Below the pieces are notes generated by a model that saw only the letters and a program-made list of their open reading frames with translations, made no database searches and was not told where the DNA came from. Of a DNA stretch of 64,000 bases, positions 60,012 to 64,000 are shown in pieces; the stretch's first letter is position 1, and each line of letters starts with the position of its first letter. Source of the stretch: Bacteroides thetaiotaomicron VPI-5482 (lineage in GTDB: Bacteria; Bacteroidota; Bacteroidia; Bacteroidales; Bacteroidaceae); contig NC_004663.1 in assembly GCF_000011065.1 (NCBI RefSeq), positions 372,001 through 436,000 of the forward strand, in the 5' to 3' direction. The position numbers and the translations under genes were made by a program.

Positions 60012-61937
60012 TTATTGGAGTTTCTTCCCCCAATATGTCTTTTGATTACCCTGGGCCGCATACACAATCGTATGTGTCCGCGGACTGGCTTCCCAGTCGA
60101 CTTCACGTTGCAGATAGAGTACTACTCCGGCGCTTGTCGTGATGGTTTGAGTCGCTGCATCAAATGTCCATGTAGCATTTTTCCAGCTGCCGGAAGTTAT
60201 CTTATGCGTACCGAGATCATAAGTCATCGTTTCGGACGTTCGTTGGGTGCCCGTACTGGTGGTCAATGCCAGATGTTCCCAGTCTCCGGCTATTTCATTT
60301 TCCGTGATAGGCGCTTGCGGAACGGCTCCGTAACGTTCGGGCATAACGAGAGGCCAGCCGTTGGCATCCCAGCGGATGCTGCGTACATGTCCCATCATGA
60401 TGGCGTTGGAGTATTCATTGCCGCCTACGTTCACAGGGAAACGTCCTTGTGAAGTATAGAACCAGTTGCCGGCTCCGTCATCGAAGATGCCGCAATGGGA
60501 AATTCCTACCCAGCCGTAGCTGTTGTCGAACCGGTAAGGAGCAGTCAGTATCGGATATAGTTGCGCGCTTCCCATAGCGGAATTTCCGTGTATGTCTACA
60601 TAAGGGCCGTCGATGTTTTTAGAACGGCAGACACGTGTATTATATTCTACCGACAGTGAACCGTAAGCCAGGAACAGATAGTAATAACCGTCACGATAGA
60701 TCACTTCGGGACCTTCGGATGCCTGCCAGCGGCTGGTGCCACGTGTGGCGATTATCTTTCCATAACCCGAATTGTCTTCCCCTGTGATGTCCCAGGGATT
60801 TCCCAAAGCATTCAGCGGTTTGCCGTCTTCCGGATTTACCTGTAGGGCAGCGATACCGCTGTGCCATGAACCATAGATCAGCCAGTGTTCGCCATTTTCC
60901 GTTATTATATAAGTAGGGTCGATCGCATTGATTTTAAAATACCCTTCCCAGTCATTGATGCTGCTGCGCCCATAATCCGTCTTTCCCTTATCGCTGGCAG
61001 AGCAGACAACGAATCCTTTGTCTTCCCATATATTACTTGCCGGATCGGAAGTTTCCATCAGTCCGATAAACGCGCGTTCGGTCCATGAACCGTCAAAGTT
61101 GCCGTTGTTCTCAATTTCCGGTTTTCCGGTTTGGATGTAGTTCGTGATTACGATGGAATAATACATACGGTATTTTCCGTTCGATACTTTTCGTGCAACA
61201 GGTGCCCAGTATCCGTAAGACGGATTGTCAATCGGTTCCAGTCCCATCTCCTGACGGTAGGCATTCAGCTTTTCTTTGATCCATGTCGGGGGCGTTTCAC
61301 TCATAGTTGCTCCCAGGTACTCCCAGTTTACGAGGTCTTTGGAACGCCGTGCGTGGAAGTGTCCGTTTCCGCTGTGCGCGTTGCCGTAAGAAGCGTCTGT
61401 CTGATACATATAGTAATATCCGTCATCGGTTTTCATTACCGTAGGGTCGTGTACGTTGGCAAGGTTCCAGTCATAACGGTTGCTCCAGGCTGAGAAACTT
61501 GTGTAGTCGTCTACATACGTGGGTGCTTCGTACGCTGCCAGTTCATCGCTCAGTGTCTCGGCGGGAGTCGTGAAAGAAGTTTCCTCCGAGTATCTGGGCT
61601 CTTCGTTGTAAAGGGTGACAAAGGCTCTTACGTAATACGTCGTCTGTGGAGTCAGGCCGGTCAGGGTCGTACTGATTTCCGATCCTCTGACTTCGGAGGT
61701 CGTGTCATAAATGTCCGGATGGGATGCCGTGGCGTAGCAGAATCCCCGTTTGACGATATTCACTCCTTCCGTTCCGCTGATATTGGCGGATAAGGTTGCT
61801 TTGTTATACCCCACATTCGTATATGCCGGCGTTGTGATGCTTAAAGCTCCTGATGCGGAGTTTTCATCGTCGTCGCTGCACGCTGCCAGAGCGAGCGTGC
61901 AACAGAGTAGAAGATAGATGGTCTTTAAGTATTTCAT
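60012..61937 (-). CDS. GH43 family endo-arabinanase-like lipoprotein
   Basis: Surface or periplasmic enzyme for arabinan. Lipoprotein signal (LLLCCTLALAAC, Cys 20), then a Fn3-like domain (about 30-125), then the GH43 five-bladed propeller (about 160-520) and a C-terminal beta domain. Inverting catalytic triad: base D164 (NVHDPTVMK), modulator D340 (NAIDPTYI), acid E408 (ASEGPEVIY). YGYWAPVARK and WVGISHCGIFDD are propeller signatures, the latter holding the His expected near the metal. Architecture matches extracellular endo-1,5-alpha-L-arabinanases of Bacteroides. Confidence 0.87.
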   Translation of the reverse strand: MKYLKTIYLLLCCTLALAACSDDDENSASGALSITTPAYTNVGYNKATLSANISGTEGVNIVKRGFCYATASHPDIYDTTSEVRGSEISTTLTGLTPQTTYYVRAFVTLYNEEPRYSEETSFTTPAETLSDELAAYEAPTYVDDYTSFSAWSNRYDWNLANVHDPTVMKTDDGYYYMYQTDASYGNAHSGNGHFHARRSKDLVNWEYLGATMSETPPTWIKEKLNAYRQEMGLEPIDNPSYGYWAPVARKVSNGKYRMYYSIVITNYIQTGKPEIENNGNFDGSWTERAFIGLMETSDPASNIWEDKGFVVCSASDKGKTDYGRSSINDWEGYFKINAIDPTYIITENGEHWLIYGSWHSGIAALQVNPEDGKPLNALGNPWDITGEDNSGYGKIIATRGTSRWQASEGPEVIYRDGYYYLFLAYGSLSVEYNTRVCRSKNIDGPYVDIHGNSAMGSAQLYPILTAPYRFDNSYGWVGISHCGIFDDGAGNWFYTSQGRFPVNVGGNEYSNAIMMGHVRSIRWDANGWPLVMPERYGAVPQAPITENEIAGDWEHLALTTSTGTQRTSETMTYDLGTHKITSGSWKNATWTFDAATQTITTSAGVVLYLQREVDWEASPRTHTIVYAAQGNQKTYWGKKLQ

Positions 61938-61971
61938 ATCTCAGTCTTTCTTTTTTAGATTGTTTTGATGT

Positions 61972-63777
61972 TTATTCGTTAGAAGCGCTTCCGGTGTCCC
62001 ATCCCGGATTCTGTCCCAGATTGGGTGCCCGTTTCACTTCGTTGGCAGGTATCGGGAAATAGTAACTCTTGGGATTGACAAACGTGCGTGAATTGACCGT
62101 TTCTGCCAGTCCGAAGGTATAGGAGGGAGTATCTGCGTTGCCGGTGACCTTCACTCCATAAAGATTCAGCAACTGGTTGTAACGGGGCTTTCCGGTTTCT
62201 CCCGTAGAGGTTACATTGTCATATAGTTTCCAGCGGCGTACATCGAAGAAACGATGATCTTCGAAAGCCAGTTCGATGCGTCTCTCGTTGCGGATACGTT
62301 CGCGGAGTTCACTTTGCGACATATCTGCGTAGGCCGGCATACCGGCACGGGCGCGTACCTCATTGATGTAACTGTATGCCTTGGCAGGACCTTCCGCTTC
62401 ATTATAGGCTTCGGCGGCATTCAGCAGAATTTCGCCATAACGGAAAATCATCCATGCGTGAGGATAGGTGGCCGGTTCTTTGCAGGAAATGTTATTCACG
62501 AACTTTTTCAGATAGTATCCGGTGTAGGTGCCTCCCATGGCTGAGGTGTAATCCACTCCTTTGTCCGCATCCGAGTTGTAGCGTACGTCGATGGCACGTC
62601 TTTCTTCTTTGTCGGCACGTCCCCACATCATGCCTTGATAGAAGATGGTTTGTGCCAGACGCGGGTCACGGTCTTTATACGGATTGGCGGCATCGTAGGT
62701 ACTGCCGTTCTCATCGATCCGTTTGCCGTTGCTCATTTCGTAAGCGTCCACCAGATTCTGTGTCGGGTTGGTACGTCCGTTTCCGGAGAAAGAACCGGTA
62801 AAGCCTACCGGCAGGAATACTTTTTCTACCTGATTGGTATTCCATACAGAGCGTGCAAGGATAATTTCATTGTTGTATACCGGATTGGTCGTGAAACATT
62901 CGTAATAGTCATTCTCCGGATTTCCCGTATTGTACAGTCGGTAAGGGTAACTTTGCTTGTTATTCTGAGTGATGAAGTCGGCTGCTGCCTGCGCCGCATT
63001 CGCCCAGTATGCGGTGTTGCCGTCCGGATTGTTCAGTTTGGAAGCACGGTAGAGCAGGGCTCTTGCCTTTAAAGCATAAGCGGCGGCTCCGTTGACACGT
63101 CCCCAGTTGGATGCTTCATCGCTGTAGCGGAAAGGGAGCTGGTTTTTGATCTGGTCGCATTGGTCGGCTACCCATTCAAGTGCTTCGGCAGCGGGAGTAC
63201 GGAACATGTTCATTGCCGAAGGATCGGACAAGTCGAAGATGATCGGTTCGCCGGATTCATCTTCCGCAATGACAGGGGCAGCGCCGAACCAGCAGATTAA
63301 GTCGAAATGGAAGATAGCGCGAAGCAGTCTGGCTTCTGCACAGTAACGGTCGTAAAGGCGGTTGTCATCGCCGTCTTTCTCCGTATTTCCTACTACGGAT
63401 GCCTTGGCGTTCTTCAGAAACATATTACATTTCCGAATCCCGTATAAGTCGGTGTTCCAGAAGCCCAGCAGGGGATGGTCGCCGGCGGTGTATCCGTCGC
63501 TGCCGATCTTTGTATAATAATGAAGTCCCCAGCAGGTCACTGCATTATCCGTCATACAGTCACGTGAAGCACCTGTGAACTGGTCGTCCGACAGTGGCGC
63601 CAGTCCGTCCGGCAGATTCGTGTAGATGTTGGCGAGGAACTCGCGTGTCAGGTTCTGGTTATTGAACACTTTCTTTTCAGATAAGGAGGCATCGTACTCT
63701 TTGTCGAGGTAGTCGCTGCACGAACTGCCTGCGAGTGCGAGGACCAGAGTAACTATATAAGTTGATATTCTTTTCAT
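61972..63777 (-). CDS. SusD/RagB-family outer-membrane lipoprotein
   Basis: Binds glycan at the cell surface and pairs with the SusC-like receptor. Lipoprotein signal (VTLVLALAGSSC). The SusD N-domain segment RLLRAIFHFDLICWFGAAPV, and the C-terminal YRYGEILLNAAEAYNEA plus RIRNERRIELAFEDHRFFDVRRW, are diagnostic. Length 601 is normal. GH43 follows after 34 bases and SusC precedes by 25. Confidence 0.94.
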   Translation of the reverse strand: MKRISTYIVTLVLALAGSSCSDYLDKEYDASLSEKKVFNNQNLTREFLANIYTNLPDGLAPLSDDQFTGASRDCMTDNAVTCWGLHYYTKIGSDGYTAGDHPLLGFWNTDLYGIRKCNMFLKNAKASVVGNTEKDGDDNRLYDRYCAEARLLRAIFHFDLICWFGAAPVIAEDESGEPIIFDLSDPSAMNMFRTPAAEALEWVADQCDQIKNQLPFRYSDEASNWGRVNGAAAYALKARALLYRASKLNNPDGNTAYWANAAQAAADFITQNNKQSYPYRLYNTGNPENDYYECFTTNPVYNNEIILARSVWNTNQVEKVFLPVGFTGSFSGNGRTNPTQNLVDAYEMSNGKRIDENGSTYDAANPYKDRDPRLAQTIFYQGMMWGRADKEERRAIDVRYNSDADKGVDYTSAMGGTYTGYYLKKFVNNISCKEPATYPHAWMIFRYGEILLNAAEAYNEAEGPAKAYSYINEVRARAGMPAYADMSQSELRERIRNERRIELAFEDHRFFDVRRWKLYDNVTSTGETGKPRYNQLLNLYGVKVTGNADTPSYTFGLAETVNSRTFVNPKSYYFPIPANEVKRAPNLGQNPGWDTGSASNE

Positions 63778-63802
63778 AATTCTTTGCTGTTTTATTGAAT
63801 GA

Positions 63803-64000
63803 TTAGAATCCGATATTCACACCGAACGTAAATGAACGTGTCTTGGGATATGCCCAGATATAGTTGGTCGGGTTTTCCGGATCAAAGCCTTTAGGCAGAT
63901 GGCTCCAGTTGCACAGGTTGTAGCCGCTGAAGTAAAGACGGCATTTCGTCATATTGACTTTAGAAATCAATCGTGCAGGAAGTGAGTAGCCGACTTCCAC
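63803..64000 (-). CDS. SusC-like TonB-dependent receptor, C-terminal fragment at window edge
   Basis: The frame is open to the window edge; only the last 65 residues of the barrel are seen (YFSGYNLCNWSHLPKGFDPE; RSFTFGVNIGF). NLCNWS-x-GFDPE and the terminal aromatic F are typical of SusC ends. The gene pairs with the SusD gene at 61972. Confidence 0.9.
   Translation of the reverse strand: MEVGYSLPARLISKVNMTKCRLYFSGYNLCNWSHLPKGFDPENPTNYIWAYPKTRSFTFGVNIGF

Overview
The window looks like a chromosomal segment of a gut Bacteroides, close to B. thetaiotaomicron in gene content. The signs are SusC/SusD pairs, Bacteroides-type promoters (TTTG about 19-20 bp before TAnnTTTG), many outer-membrane lipoproteins, and an L-arabinose/arabinan block (GH51, GH127, AraA/B/D, Nudix-type AraR, SSS symporter, mutarotase, GH43, SusD/SusC) that I recall from B. 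thetaiotaomicron. The species call is an inference. No rRNA, tRNA or CRISPR array was seen.

Layout. 1-5.6 kb: an operon for a lipoate-dependent 2-oxoacid dehydrogenase (E3 truncated by the window edge, lipoate ligase, E2, fused E1 alpha-beta) ending in a flavodoxin. 5.9-9.8 kb: prmA, a Gly/Trp- and Ser/Arg-rich secreted protein, and a FadL-like barrel. 10-15 kb: a SusC/SusD pair whose SusD-like gene carries a one-base frameshift. 15-20 kb (minus strand): fimbrillin-like lipoprotein, guanine-deaminase-like enzyme, Gfo/Idh/MocA oxidoreductase, then an ECF sigma operon. 20.4-26.6 kb (minus): solute-binding protein, large porin, and a 2-oxoacid:ferredoxin oxidoreductase operon (TPR, ferredoxin, frameshifted alpha, a small membrane protein, beta, gamma). 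26.9-30.5 kb: MoxR ATPase, VWA protein, DUF456 protein. 31.2-40.9 kb: a beta-helix enzyme, a GH31 glycosidase, a UroD-type methyltransferase fused to a corrinoid protein, an SSS symporter, and on the other strand a MetH-activation-like protein and an MtaA-like methyltransferase. 41-43 kb: an A+T-rich pair of unknown secreted proteins. 43.1-57.9 kb (minus): arabinose and pentose-phosphate genes. 58.4-59.8 kb: an IS3-family element. 60-64 kb (minus): GH43, SusD and the end of SusC of an arabinan-type locus.

Functional logic. The right third reads as one route. SusC/D and the GH43 protein bind and cut arabinan at the surface. GH51 and GH127 release L-arabinose. Mutarotase and symporter handle and import it. 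AraA/B/D convert it to D-xylulose-5-phosphate, and transketolase and RpiB feed it into the pentose phosphate pathway. AraR probably acts at palindromes in the 57.9 kb promoter.

Two results stand out. (1) Four intergenic regions (5685-5776, 20129-20304, 30733-30996, 58086-58239) carry tandem arrays with a strict 22-bp period (23 bp in the first). The unit sequence differs almost completely between loci, and many units contain an internal dyad. One array lies between 121-bp imperfect inverted repeats. (2) The 31-41 kb block looks like an undescribed corrinoid methyl-transfer pathway tied to glycan breakdown. Two genes (the SusD-like gene and the ferredoxin oxidoreductase alpha subunit) are each broken by one base, which may be sequencing error or real mutation.
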